Of a stretch of DNA of 15,192 nt, positions 1-9,194 are shown piece by piece. The notes below the pieces were generated by a model that saw only the letters and a program-made list of their open reading frames with translations, was not told the DNA's origin and ran no database searches. This DNA comes from Chloroflexota bacterium. Its GTDB lineage: Bacteria; Chloroflexota; Dehalococcoidia; SAR202; UBA11138. Position 1 is the first letter of the stretch, and every line of letters begins with the position of its first letter. A program made the translations under genes and the position numbers. The DNA lies in assembly GCA_022566975.1 (NCBI GenBank), contig JADFHV010000014.1, positions 1 to 15,192 on the forward strand. Direction: 5' to 3'.

Positions 1-2032
<2,032 letters not shown>

Positions 2033-2045
2033 ATTCGCTCTCCAC

Positions 2046-2074
2046 AAAAAAGGCCCTCCACATTAGGAAGACCT
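2046..2074 (-). terminator. Hairpin plus U-tract in the hppA leader (attenuator-like)
   Basis: On the minus strand AGGTCTTCC (2074-2066) can pair over nine positions, two of them G-U, with GGAGGGCCT (2059-2051). The loop is 6 nt and a run of six T (2051-2046) follows. This is the form of an intrinsic terminator, but it lies 14-42 nt upstream of the hppA GTG. It could be an attenuator, a 5' mRNA-stabilising hairpin, or chance. It fits neither the end of an upstream minus-strand gene nor any plus-strand gene. Confidence 0.45.
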
Positions 2075-2083
2075 CTCTCCAGA

Positions 2084-2110
2084 ATCATACCGTTGGCATT
2101 GATGGCGCAA
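2084..2110 (-). promoter_or_regulatory. Possible sigma-70-type promoter for hppA
   Basis: A good -10 box TATGAT (2089-2084) lies upstream of hppA. The best -35 is a weak TTGCGC (2110-2105) with a short 15-bp spacer. A start near 2077 would put the leader hairpin at the very 5' end of the mRNA. Confidence 0.35.
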
Positions 2111-2151
2111 AGCTAGCACAGCCGCCTGTGGCAGTCAAGGCGCCGGTGCCT

Positions 2152-2204
2152 TCTCCCCCCCCCGGCAGGGGAAGGTCAGACCCCGTCCTGGGCTTGTCGA
2201 GGGG
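2152..2204 (-). repeat. Composite dispersed repeat, copy A, forming the 3' end of the translin gene
   Basis: Read on the minus strand, 2204-2182 matches the 23-nt unit of the tandem array at 12675-12743 at 19 of 23 positions. After it comes a C/G-rich inverted-repeat module containing ACCTTCCCCTGCC and ending GGGGGAGAAGG. The last copy at 12721-12743 is followed in the same order by a similar module with ACCTTCGCCC and GGGGAGGGG. The repeat supplies the last codons and the stop region of the translin-family gene. Confidence 0.65.
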
Positions 2205-2883
2205 ATGAGGGGGGCTCGCCTCGGCCGGCCTCGAAGCGGGCGAGCGTCTGCTCCAGGCGGCGCTGGCGCAGGGCCAGCGTCAAGTCACCCCTGGTCCGCT
2301 CGAGAACGCCCCTGACCATATCGGTAGTGCGCCTGAGCCCCCTGGTGATGGCCTCGGGAAAGTCCATGGACACCAGAATCGAGTAGACCTCGTCCATCAG
2401 CTCCATCAGCTCCTCGCAGCGGGAGAAGTCGTCTCGTCGCAGCCCGTCGAGTATGAAGCGGCGAAGCTCGCCGACGGACTCGGCGAGTCCGTTGAGATAG
2501 GGCGCATAGCCGACCCCCAGCTCATCGGGCGTGGGCAGGGCGCTGCTCTCGGCGAAGGCCAGCGTGGCCGAGGCCTCGACGTACTCCTTCTGGCCGTCCT
2601 CGACGAACCCGGCGTAGTAGACCGCCGGGTGGCCGTCCAACCGGCCCTCTATCTCCTTCACCATCCGGCCGGCGGTGGCCACCAGCTCCCGGGCCTGATC
2701 GAACTCACCCCGGTGGGTCGCGCGGATGGAGTTGGCCGAGTTCCTGATAACCTCCCGGGACAGCCTGAACGCCAGCTCGCGGGCATCGTGCGTCTCCGAG
2801 AAACGGGCCTGCGCCTTGTCCTCTATTCCCCGAATCTTGCGTTTTTGCTCGTCGGGCGTCTCTGGGATAGTGCTGGATGCCAA
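2176..2883 (-). CDS. Translin-family nucleic-acid-binding protein
   Basis: A 235-residue, almost wholly helical protein. The stretch from about residue 165 to 200, with VSMDFPEAITRGLRRTTDMV followed by RGVLERTRGDLTLAL, is the conserved C-terminal region of the translin/TRAX family. The family binds and in part cleaves RNA or single-stranded DNA; archaeal and some bacterial members exist, with role unknown in bacteria. The start is a TTG at 2881-2883 with a strong GAGGAG seven bases upstream. The gene stands alone, 189 nt after thiE and 143 nt before hppA. The last eight or nine residues (SPRQAQDGV) are encoded by a dispersed repeat (2182-2204), so the native C-terminus was probably replaced or extended. 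Confidence 0.85.
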   Translation of the reverse strand: MASSTIPETPDEQKRKIRGIEDKAQARFSETHDARELAFRLSREVIRNSANSIRATHRGEFDQARELVATAGRMVKEIEGRLDGHPAVYYAGFVEDGQKEYVEASATLAFAESSALPTPDELGVGYAPYLNGLAESVGELRRFILDGLRRDDFSRCEELMELMDEVYSILVSMDFPEAITRGLRRTTDMVRGVLERTRGDLTLALRQRRLEQTLARFEAGRGEPPSSPRQAQDGV

Positions 2884-2963
2884 GGGCTTGCTCCTCGCTG
2901 TTGCTAGGCTAGTGCTTTGTCACACTTGTTGCGATACGTACGGCTTCCCCCCCATCTCAATCG

Positions 2964-3017
2964 TCCCCCTCAAGGGGGAAGAGGTATTATCCTCTCCCCC
3001 GGCTCCGCGGGGGAGAG
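2964..3017. repeat. Two GC-rich hairpins between thiE and the translin gene
   Basis: A 6-bp hairpin (2964-2969 with 2974-2979, TCCCCC/GGGGGA) is followed by a 10-bp perfect stem, CTCTCCCCCG paired with CGGGGGAGAG (2992-3001 with 3008-3017, 6-nt loop). No T-run follows on either strand, so a plain intrinsic terminator is not clear. The second hairpin resembles the C/G-rich module of the composite repeat at 2152-2204. The remaining 2884-3072 gap shows no gene. Confidence 0.6.
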
Positions 3018-3072
3018 TTAGAGAGGGGGTCTGGGGACGCCTCGAAGCCTGCATAGTACATGTGACAGACAA

Positions 3073-4086
3073 CTACGCCGACGCCCTCTCGATAGCCTCC
3101 ACGAGCCCCCTGGCGGCGGCCTCCGGGTCGTCGGCGAAGGTGACGGCGCTGACCACGCAGACGCAGTCGGCTCCGGCCTTCACCACCTCCTCGACGTTGG
3201 CGGCGTCGATGCCGCCGATGGCTACCACCGGCTGGCCGACACGCTCCTTGACCTCGCTGACCAGCTCCGGGCCGACGGCGCCCCTCTTGGTCTTTCCCAT
3301 GGTCGACGTGGGATAGACGGCGCCGACCGCTATATAGTCGGCCTCCTGTGCCTGCGAGTCCATGGCCTCCTGGAGCGTACTGTTGGAGCGGCCGACGATC
3401 TGCCGTGGCGCCAGGACCCGCCGCGCCTCGCGTACGGGGAGGTCGCTCTGTCCGACGTGGAGGCCGTGCGCGTGGACGGAGAGGGCCAGGTCAGCGTCGT
3501 CGTCCATGATGAAAAGCGCGCCGTGCTCGTCGCACATGGCCTTCAGGTCCAGCGCCACCGGCAGCACCTCTCCCTTGTCGCCCTTCTTGTCCCGGAGCTG
3601 CAGGACGCCGGCGCCTCCCCGCAGCGCCGCTTCGGCCACGTCGCGGACGGGGCGGCCGTTGGTCGCCTCAGGATCGACGATGACGTATAGCCCCTGGATT
3701 CCGGAGGCAAGCCTGCCCCGGATGTCCCCCGCCACGCGCGACTCGGCGCGGGTCAGCACGCGCCGGGCCTGGGCCACCCACGCCTCTTCGAGCGGGGAGC
3801 CTCCCTGGCCTCCGGCGGACTCGAGCACGTCCAGGGAGACTCCTAGGGACGAGACGGTGTGGAGGGCAAGCTCCAGAGGCGTGTCCGTGAGGGACGTGAA
3901 GGCGGTCCGCCGCTCCCGCTCCTCCTCCCGGGACAGGCCCTCCGCCTCGGGAAAGGGCAGCGATTCCCGCAGCATCTTGATGTCGGAGTGCAACCCCAGC
4001 GGGGCCGTTACGAAAGACTCGAGCAGCCTGATCCCTTCGATGACCGCCGTTACGTGGCTGGCCACGAAGGGGATGGTGTCGGTCAC
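3073..4086 (-). CDS. thiE: Thiamine-phosphate synthase with ThiD2-like N-terminal domain
   Basis: Residues about 129-337 are a complete ThiE TIM barrel, which joins HMP-pyrophosphate and thiazole phosphate into thiamine phosphate. Visible motifs are GLYVIVDPE, GGAGVLQLRDK, the Mg/PPi-site IMDDDADLA, GLHVGQSDLP, DYIAVGAVYPTSTM and VVAIGGIDAANV. The protein is 337 residues, some 130 longer than plain ThiE. In the extra N-terminal part, EGIRLLESFVTAPLGL with DIKMLRESL resembles the EGLRVLE...LKxLRHxL pattern of ThiD2 (HMP-phosphate kinase) domains fused to ThiE elsewhere; the match is partial and the domain may be degenerate. The start is a GTG with AGGAG six bases upstream. It lies 61 nt after yraN, too little room for a TPP riboswitch. 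Confidence 0.92.
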   Translation of the reverse strand: MTDTIPFVASHVTAVIEGIRLLESFVTAPLGLHSDIKMLRESLPFPEAEGLSREEERERRTAFTSLTDTPLELALHTVSSLGVSLDVLESAGGQGGSPLEEAWVAQARRVLTRAESRVAGDIRGRLASGIQGLYVIVDPEATNGRPVRDVAEAALRGGAGVLQLRDKKGDKGEVLPVALDLKAMCDEHGALFIMDDDADLALSVHAHGLHVGQSDLPVREARRVLAPRQIVGRSNSTLQEAMDSQAQEADYIAVGAVYPTSTMGKTKRGAVGPELVSEVKERVGQPVVAIGGIDAANVEEVVKAGADCVCVVSAVTFADDPEAAARGLVEAIERASA

Positions 4087-4147
4087 GCGGCGCTCCTGTC
4101 ACGTCAAGGTCCGGAAGATTGTAGCACGGGCCCGGAGTCTCGACGGC

Positions 4148-4513
4148 CTATATCTCGACCGCGTTCTCCAGGATGTCGAGACGGACGACCCTGCCGCCCG
4201 GTCCCAGCTCCACGGCCACCAGGTCGATTCGCCACTCCCGATCGGTCGCGTCGTTGTCCTGGAGGTACTGCTGAGCGGCGGCCACGAGGTGCTCTCGCTT
4301 CTCGGGCGTAACCGACTCCTCGGGGGGGCCGAAGTGCCCCGAAGTCTTGGTACGGACCTCGACAAAGACCACCCCGCCGTCCTTCTCGGCGACGAGGTCG
4401 ATCTCGCCCCTCCTGGTCCGGTAGTTGGCCTCCAGTACGACGTAGCCGCGACTCTCCAGATGGCGACGCGCCAGCGCCTCGCCGCGTCGGCCCAGCCGCT
4501 GCCGCTGTGTCAA
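4148..4513 (-). CDS. yraN: YraN/UPF0102 family endonuclease-like protein
   Basis: A 121-residue protein of the normal length for the UPF0102/YraN family, which has a restriction-endonuclease-like (Holliday junction resolvase-type) fold and no firmly settled function. LGRRGEALARRHLE opens the protein, and GEIDLVA followed by VVFVEVRTK gives the E37, D39 and E52-x-R54 pattern of the PD-(D/E)XK core. The TTG start (4513-4511) overlaps the rnhB stop as TTGA, so translation is probably coupled. The rnhB-yraN order is common in bacteria and supports both calls. Confidence 0.92.
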   Translation of the reverse strand: MTQRQRLGRRGEALARRHLESRGYVVLEANYRTRRGEIDLVAEKDGGVVFVEVRTKTSGHFGPPEESVTPEKREHLVAAAQQYLQDNDATDREWRIDLVAVELGPGGRVVRLDILENAVEI

Positions 4514-5181
4514 CGCTCCGTCCGGCCGCCGTGCGCCATCGCGTACTCCCTTACGGGCGCGAAGGAGTAGCGGTGAATCGGGCAGGGGCCCAGGCGTCTG
4601 AGATTCGCCAGGTGCTTCCCTGTGGCGTAGCCCTTGTGCTCGGCGAACCCGTATCCGGGATACAGGTCATCCTGCTGCCGCATGATGCGGTCCCGGGTGA
4701 CCTTGGCGACGATGGACGCCGCCGCGATGGAGAGGCAGAGGGCATCGCCCTTCACGATGGCCTTCTGGGGTATAGGGACCTCCGGCAGGGGAAACGCGTC
4801 CAGCAGGAGGAACGTGGGATGGAGGGGGAGGGCGTTCACGGCCCTCTTCATGGCAAGCCGCGTGGCTGGGGCGATGCCCAGCTCATCAACCTCCTGAGGA
4901 GAGCTGGCCCCGACCTCCAGGGCCAGGGCGACGTCGCGCAGGTACGGCATTACCTGGTCACGCTGTTTCGGCGTCAGCTGCTTGCTGTCCCGGACCATCC
5001 TCACCCAGCGGCCCCTGGGCCTGGGCGGCAGGACCGCCACGGCCGCCAGTACCGGCCCCGCCAGGGGGCCTCTCCCTACCTCGTCCAGCCCCGCCACCAG
5101 GGAGAAACCCTGGTCCAGGAGGATGGTCTCCTCTCGGTAGGTCGGCCTCGGTTTCCGGGTCCGCCGTCGGGGCCTTGGCAT
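4510..5181 (-). CDS. rnhB: Ribonuclease HII
   Basis: Cytoplasmic, metal-dependent nuclease that nicks the RNA strand of RNA-DNA hybrids and starts removal of single ribonucleotides from DNA. All four acidic catalytic residues are present: D33 and E34 in AGLDEVGRGPLAGPV, D128 in LLLDAF, and D146 in KGDALCLSIAAAS. The type-2 signature GYGFAEHKGYAT also appears. The 223-residue length is normal. The N-terminus is basic (PRPRRRTRKPRP) and slightly extended. The ATG at 5181 lies 13 nt after the stop of the DinB-family gene, and the 3' end overlaps yraN by 4 nt, which suggests one transcript. Confidence 0.97.
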   Translation of the reverse strand: MPRPRRRTRKPRPTYREETILLDQGFSLVAGLDEVGRGPLAGPVLAAVAVLPPRPRGRWVRMVRDSKQLTPKQRDQVMPYLRDVALALEVGASSPQEVDELGIAPATRLAMKRAVNALPLHPTFLLLDAFPLPEVPIPQKAIVKGDALCLSIAAASIVAKVTRDRIMRQQDDLYPGYGFAEHKGYATGKHLANLRRLGPCPIHRYSFAPVREYAMAHGGRTER

Positions 5182-5194
5182 CGCGTGCCTGCAG

Positions 5195-5707
5195 CTACTT
5201 GTTGATCCCGCGCTGGAGCCCTCGCAGGTAGGCCACCTGTCCCGTGTGCTGGGCCTCCTCGACGATGACGTGGCTGAGCATCCTGCCGATGCTGTAATCC
5301 GGACGTCGCTCGGGCTCGGGGCAACGGTCCAGGTCGTCCGCGCTCAGGCCGTCGAGAAACCCGAACGTCTCTCTTCGGGCCGACTCGTAGTACGCCATAA
5401 CGTCGTCGAAATCGAACTCTGGCAGGTTGGTGACCTGATCGGCGGTGTAGCCGTATCCGTTGCCCGCCTCGGAGATGCCCAGCTTCTCGTGCCACCCCTC
5501 GCGCGTCCAGACCTGCTCGGTCTGTCGAGCGAAGCGCTGCACCCATCCGTCCTCCACCCTCGCCATGTGCCAGACCGCGAAGTCGATGTGATGGGACCCG
5601 GGGTCCGGCTGGAAGCGACGTTCCTCCGGCCTGAGGCCGTCCAGGGCTTTCAGCAGCTGTTCGTAGTACTCTTCAAGGCCCATTCGTATGATCTTTTTGA
5701 AGTCCAT
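5195..5707 (-). CDS. DinB-family four-helix metalloprotein
   Basis: A 170-residue protein with the DinB/YfiT-like putative metal-binding bundle. The likely metal-binding histidine triad is H47 (FAVWHMARVEDGW), H146 and H154 (SHVIVEEAQHTGQ). The ending VAYLRGLQRG is typical of the superfamily. Members include thiol-dependent S-transferases and many proteins without known activity, so no substrate is assigned. The ATG start has GGAG seven bases upstream. It lies 64 nt after mnmA and 13 nt before rnhB. Confidence 0.87.
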   Translation of the reverse strand: MDFKKIIRMGLEEYYEQLLKALDGLRPEERRFQPDPGSHHIDFAVWHMARVEDGWVQRFARQTEQVWTREGWHEKLGISEAGNGYGYTADQVTNLPEFDFDDVMAYYESARRETFGFLDGLSADDLDRCPEPERRPDYSIGRMLSHVIVEEAQHTGQVAYLRGLQRGINK

Positions 5708-5771
5708 GTGCCTGCTCCATTCTCGTCTTCTTCATGTACCGCAGCCTCAAGGCCGCGGCATCGTTGGCGGG

Positions 5772-6908
5772 CTATTCTGATGCCACACCCTTCAGGGTGT
5801 GGTCGATTTCAGCTACGGCGAGATCTGGCGGATCCTGGGTCTCGATGATACCGCCGCCCAACAGCTCGTCGCCTCGGTAGAAGACGACCGCCTGGCCGGG
5901 GGTTACGGCCCTCTGTGGCTCGTGGAAGCGTACCTCCGCCCAGTCACCTCGGGGCGTCACAGTGGCCGCGGACGGTCCGGCCTTGTACCTGATCTTCACG
6001 GTGACCTCCAGAGGGACCTCGGGCGAGTCGCCCGAGCAGAAGTTGACCTGCGACGCCCACACAGAGCTGCGATAGAGCTCCTCCTCCTCACCCACTACGA
6101 CTCGGTTCTCGTCCGCGTCTATGCTCAAGACGTACCTGGGCGTTTCGGCGTTGCCGTTGAGTCTCAGTCCGCGTCGCTGGCCGACGGTGAAGAAGTGGAC
6201 CCCTGGATGAGTGCCCAAGACCCGCCCCTCGGTGTCGATGATCTCTCCAGGCCGAGGCTTCGTCCGGTCTCCCACAAACTTACGGTAGTTGTCGTCGGGG
6301 ATAAAGCATATCTCCTGGCTGTCGGGCTTGCCCGCGACTGGAAGGGCGGCCTCGGCGGCCAGCTCTCGTATCCGGTCCTTCGTGTACTCGCCCACGGGTA
6401 GCAGGAGCCTGCCCAGTTCGGCCTGGGTGAGAGTGAAGAGGACGTAGGACTGGTCCTTCCCCTCGTCTACGCCCCTGAGGAGCTTGAGACCCGCGCCGTT
6501 ACGGCGAATACGTGCATAGTGTCCCGTGGCGATATAGTCCGCCTCCAGGAACATGGCCCGGCGGAGCAGGAAGTCGAACTTGATCTTGTCGTTGCATGCG
6601 AGGCACGGGTGAGGCGTGCGTCCCCGGTCATACTCACGGACGAAGTAGTCCACGACGTGGCTCTGGAACTCACGCTCGAAGTTGAGGACGTAGTGCGGGG
6701 CGCCGATGACCTGACAGACGCGCCGTGCGTCGTCAACGTCCTCGACAGAGCAGCAGCGCTTGCTCAACCGGGGTAAGTCCTCCCGCTCCAGGGTCCACAG
6801 CCTCATGGTGACCCCGATGACCTCGTATCCCTGCTCCTTCAGGAGCAGGGCCGCGACCGAGGAGTCCACCCCGCCACTCATTGCGACTATGACGCGTCCC
6901 TTGCTCAT
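5772..6908 (-). CDS. mnmA: tRNA-specific 2-thiouridylase
   Basis: ATP-dependent enzyme that thiolates C2 of the wobble uridine in Lys, Glu and Gln tRNAs. The PP-loop SGGVDSS is at residues 11-17; the catalytic Cys is C102 (TPHPCLACN) and the persulfide-carrying Cys is C201 (KPDSQEICFIP). The central tRNA-binding region and the C-terminal beta-barrel (VKIRYK, then AVTPGQAVVFY) are intact. Length 378 residues is normal. The ATG at 6908 is chosen because the family starts M-S-K-x-R-V; an upstream in-frame TTG at 6944 would add 12 residues not typical of the family. No Shine-Dalgarno sequence precedes it. A weak promoter 6-7 nt upstream suggests a leaderless mRNA. Confidence 0.96.
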   Translation of the reverse strand: MSKGRVIVAMSGGVDSSVAALLLKEQGYEVIGVTMRLWTLEREDLPRLSKRCCSVEDVDDARRVCQVIGAPHYVLNFEREFQSHVVDYFVREYDRGRTPHPCLACNDKIKFDFLLRRAMFLEADYIATGHYARIRRNGAGLKLLRGVDEGKDQSYVLFTLTQAELGRLLLPVGEYTKDRIRELAAEAALPVAGKPDSQEICFIPDDNYRKFVGDRTKPRPGEIIDTEGRVLGTHPGVHFFTVGQRRGLRLNGNAETPRYVLSIDADENRVVVGEEEELYRSSVWASQVNFCSGDSPEVPLEVTVKIRYKAGPSAATVTPRGDWAEVRFHEPQRAVTPGQAVVFYRGDELLGGGIIETQDPPDLAVAEIDHTLKGVASE

Positions 6909-6914
6909 GGGGCA

Positions 6915-6944
6915 AGCGTAGCACAGTGGTTCGATGCCGTTCAA
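6915..6944 (-). promoter_or_regulatory. Possible promoter giving a leaderless mnmA mRNA
   Basis: On the minus strand TTGAAC (6944-6939), an 18-bp spacer ending TGC, and TACGCT (6920-6915) form a weak extended -10 promoter. Six bases (TGCCCC) separate the -10 from the mnmA ATG, so the predicted first transcribed base is the start codon. Confidence 0.35.
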
Positions 6945-7004
6945 CAGGAGGAGAAGGCTCCCCGGAGGGAGAGTCCTGGCACCGCGTGGGCACGGCGGCG
7001 CGCG

Positions 7005-7033
7005 TTGACCGCGTAGCCCTGCCGACCTATAAT
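7005..7033 (+). promoter_or_regulatory. Near-consensus sigma-70-type promoter of rsfS
   Basis: TTGACC (7005-7010, 5 of 6) and a perfect TATAAT (7028-7033) are separated by exactly 17 bp. The rsfS ATG begins at 7040, six bases after the -10. Transcription is expected to start on the start codon itself. Confidence 0.8.
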
Positions 7034-7039
7034 ATCGCT

Positions 7040-7402
7040 ATGGTGGAGAAGGTGGCGCTGCAACCGGTGGACTACGCCCGGCTGGCGGTAGACGTGGCGT
7101 CGGAAGGTCAGGCGTCCGACGTAACCATGCTTGACGTCAGTGCGATCAGCGCATTCACCGACTACTTCGTTATTCTGACCGCAGAGTCCACCCGCCAGAT
7201 CGAGAGCCTGCGCGAGCAGATGGAGAAGGGGCTGGAGATGTCCGGGGCGGTGCTACACCATCGGGAGGGCAGCCCCCAGGGTGGGTGGGTGCTTCTGGAC
7301 TTCGGCGATGTGGTGGTCCATCTGTTCGCACCTGACGAGCGCGAGTACTACCACCTGGAGGGGGCCTGGCCGGCCGCAGTCGAGGTGGTCAGGCTTCAGT
7401 GA
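7040..7402 (+). CDS. rsfS: Ribosomal silencing factor RsfS (Iojap)
   Basis: A 120-residue protein of the RsfS/Iojap/DUF143 family, which binds ribosomal protein uL14 and blocks joining of the subunits when nutrients are short. Family features are [20 protein letters not shown] near residue 28, RQIESL, and in the C-terminal half [14 protein letters not shown] followed by [10 protein letters not shown]. The ATG at 7040 is preferred over upstream in-frame starts because family members begin close to this point and because TATAAT lies six bases ahead. There is no ribosome-binding site, consistent with a leaderless message. Its 3' end overlaps the 3' end of convergent ndk by 14 nt. Confidence 0.95.
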   Translation: MVEKVALQPVDYARLAVDVASEGQASDVTMLDVSAISAFTDYFVILTAESTRQIESLREQMEKGLEMSGAVLHHREGSPQGGWVLLDFGDVVVHLFAPDEREYYHLEGAWPAAVEVVRLQ

Positions 7403-7841
7403 TCCAGCGGTCGATGTCCCGGGTGTAGTCGACGATCTCGTCCGACGAGAAGAAGAGGCGGATCTCTCTCACGGCGGACTCCTCGGAGTCGGAGCCATGG
7501 ACCAGGTTCTGCCCGATGGAGACCGCCAGGTCGCCTCTTATCGTGCCCGCAGCGGAGTCCCTCGGATCGGTGGCACCAATCGTAGCCCGCACCAACTCCA
7601 CCGCGTTCTCCCCTTCGACCACCGCGGCGACGATGGGAGCCGAGGTTATGAACCGCACCAGACCCTCGTAGAAGGGCTTACCCTCGTGCTCGGCGTAGTG
7701 CTGCGCGGCAAGCGCGTCGCTGACTGCCATGAGCTTCATGGCCACGAATCTCAGGCCCCTGCGCTCCAGCCGCGATATAACCTCTCCCACCAGCCCGCGC
7801 TGTACCGCGTCCGGCTTGACCAAAACGAGTGTCCGTTGCAT
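7389..7841 (-). CDS. ndk: Nucleoside diphosphate kinase
   Basis: Transfers the gamma phosphate of ATP to other (d)NDPs by a phosphohistidine intermediate. The 150-residue length is normal. Seen are the N-terminal [14 protein letters not shown], the nucleotide-site [18 protein letters not shown], and the active-site H115 in [12 protein letters not shown]. The start is the ATG at 7841 ([11 protein letters not shown]); GAGGAG lies about ten bases upstream. It follows tsaB by 25 nt in the same direction and is probably cotranscribed. Its stop lies inside the end of rsfS on the other strand. Confidence 0.97.
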   Translation of the reverse strand: MQRTLVLVKPDAVQRGLVGEVISRLERRGLRFVAMKLMAVSDALAAQHYAEHEGKPFYEGLVRFITSAPIVAAVVEGENAVELVRATIGATDPRDSAAGTIRGDLAVSIGQNLVHGSDSEESAVREIRLFFSSDEIVDYTRDIDRWITEA

Positions 7842-7866
7842 TCCGGTAAGTCTCCTCTTTTTGCTG

Positions 7867-8556
7867 TCAGCTAGTGGGCCAGGTCCGGTCTGCGGCCTCC
7901 ACCTGGGAGCTTCGAAGGTAAAGCGGCTGGAGGGTTGCCGGGTCATCGACGTCACCAGACTGCCACCGCCGGTAGGCGAGCTCGGCGAGGACGCCGGCCC
8001 TTCGGGTGGGTGGAGCGGTGTCTACCAGTCGCACCTGCGTCCCGACGGCCTCACGGACCTGATCGACGATCGCCCGCACGGCCTCCCCGCAGACTACCGC
8101 GTCGCTCCCCAGCTTCGAGAGCGCGCTCGAACGGCTCAGGACCGTGTATTCCGGGGATGCGGAGTCAAGCGGCCCCGAGTAGGTCCCCACGTACAGTCGC
8201 TCACGGCCGGCCTCCATCAGCGCCACGACCGGGGCGCCCAAGGCTAGATACGGCTGCGCCTCCACGTCGAGCGTGACCACGGACACCAGCGGCACGCCGA
8301 GCGCCACGGCCAGCGATTTGGCGGTGCTCATCCCTACCCTCAGGGCGCTGAATCCGCCGGGCCCTGCCGCGACGAAGACCGCCTCGATCTCATGGAACTC
8401 GACGGCGCGGCGTCCCAGAAGCGCCTGAATGGCCGGGACCAGCTCCACCGAGTGGTTCCTGTCGGAGCGCCAGGCCAGCTCCGCCAGTGACTCACCCTGC
8501 CGGGACAGCCCCACGCAGGCGTATCTGGTCGAGGAGTCTATGGACAGCTCCATCAT
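7867..8556 (-). CDS. tsaB: tRNA t6A biosynthesis protein TsaB
   Basis: Non-catalytic ASKHA-fold partner of TsaD in the TsaBDE complex, which makes threonylcarbamoyladenosine at A37 of ANN-decoding tRNAs. The N-terminus has [14 protein letters not shown] and the dimer helix motif is [19 protein letters not shown], both diagnostic. Length 229 residues is usual. The ATG at 8556 (or the next codon, also ATG) overlaps the tsaE stop as ATGA, so translation is coupled. No tsaD is present in the window. Confidence 0.94.
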   Translation of the reverse strand: MMELSIDSSTRYACVGLSRQGESLAELAWRSDRNHSVELVPAIQALLGRRAVEFHEIEAVFVAAGPGGFSALRVGMSTAKSLAVALGVPLVSVVTLDVEAQPYLALGAPVVALMEAGRERLYVGTYSGPLDSASPEYTVLSRSSALSKLGSDAVVCGEAVRAIVDQVREAVGTQVRLVDTAPPTRRAGVLAELAYRRWQSGDVDDPATLQPLYLRSSQVEAADRTWPTS

Positions 8557-9077
8557 CGCTCGTCCGCCAGGGTCGATTCCACGGCGGTCAAGGCACGCCG
8601 GTAATGGCGCCCATGAGCGGTGATGGCGATGCGACGTTGGCTTTCGTCGAGGTACGTCAGCTCGATTCTCAGGTGCTCCTTAGGGAAGAGTCCCGGCGCC
8701 TTCTCCGCCCACTCCACGACGCAGATACCGTCGCCCCACAGGTACTCGTCGAGGCCAAGGTCGTCGATCTCATCGGCTGATTCCAGGCGGTACAGGTCCA
8801 CATGGTACAGCGTCAACCGGGCCTGGTGCTGCGACATGAGGACGAAGGTCGGGCTGCGGGCGTAGTCCTCCGACCCCAGCCCCCGGAGGATGCCCTGTGT
8901 GAGACAGGTCTTGCCCGTACCGAGAGGGCCCACGAGCAACACTACGTAGCCGGCGGTGGCCTGGGCCCCTATGGCTTCGCCGATAGCCCTGGTCTCGCTA
9001 GGGCCGCGGGAGACCGCTACAAGACGACCTCCAGTGTGCGGAGCGGTCGTCGAGCCTGAGTCTGACAGAGTGTTCAC
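8553..9077 (-). CDS. tsaE: tRNA t6A biosynthesis ATPase TsaE
   Basis: P-loop ATPase of the t6A-forming TsaBDE complex. The Walker A is GPLGTGKT (about residues 50-57), followed by the SPTFVLM switch, YHVDLYRLES and VVEWAEKAPGLFP, all standard for the family. Length 174 residues includes about 20 extra N-terminal residues. The assigned start is a GTG at 9077 without a visible ribosome-binding site, so the true start may be a little downstream. It is the first gene of tsaE-tsaB-ndk, divergent from the phosphoesterase gene at 9195. Confidence 0.93.
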   Translation of the reverse strand: MNTLSDSGSTTAPHTGGRLVAVSRGPSETRAIGEAIGAQATAGYVVLLVGPLGTGKTCLTQGILRGLGSEDYARSPTFVLMSQHQARLTLYHVDLYRLESADEIDDLGLDEYLWGDGICVVEWAEKAPGLFPKEHLRIELTYLDESQRRIAITAHGRHYRRALTAVESTLADER

Positions 9078-9157
9078 GGGGGTCGGACGTGCGCGTTGTC
9101 GAGTCTTGCTGGACGGGGAGTCGCTAGAGAAACTCCTCTGTATGGCTCGGGCGGTAG

Positions 9158-9186
9158 TTTAAGGGCGATGGCCGTTGTATTATAGG
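9158..9186 (+). promoter_or_regulatory. Possible promoter of the phosphoesterase gene
   Basis: TATTATAGG at 9178-9186 offers -10 boxes TATTAT or TATAGG; TTTAAG (9158-9163) is a weak -35 at 17 bp from TATAGG. The ATG at 9195 lies 8-11 nt after these boxes, so the leader would be at most a few bases. Confidence 0.35.
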
Positions 9187-9194
9187 GTGCGAAA

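Noticed and set aside
4087..4147. A TPP riboswitch upstream of thiE
   Set aside because: Only 61 nt separate yraN and thiE and no TPP-aptamer core motif is seen.
3362..4570. A 402-codon plus-strand open frame opposite thiE and yraN
   Set aside because: Rich in Arg and Ser from reading GC-rich genes backwards; the minus frames are clear ThiE and YraN.
5799..6401. A 200-codon plus-strand open frame opposite mnmA
   Set aside because: It is a shadow of mnmA; its translation has no family features, whereas the minus frame has all MnmA motifs.
6924..6950. GGTTCGATGCC at 6928, like a tRNA T-loop
   Set aside because: No acceptor stem, D-arm or anticodon arm can be formed around it, and it lies in the mnmA upstream region.
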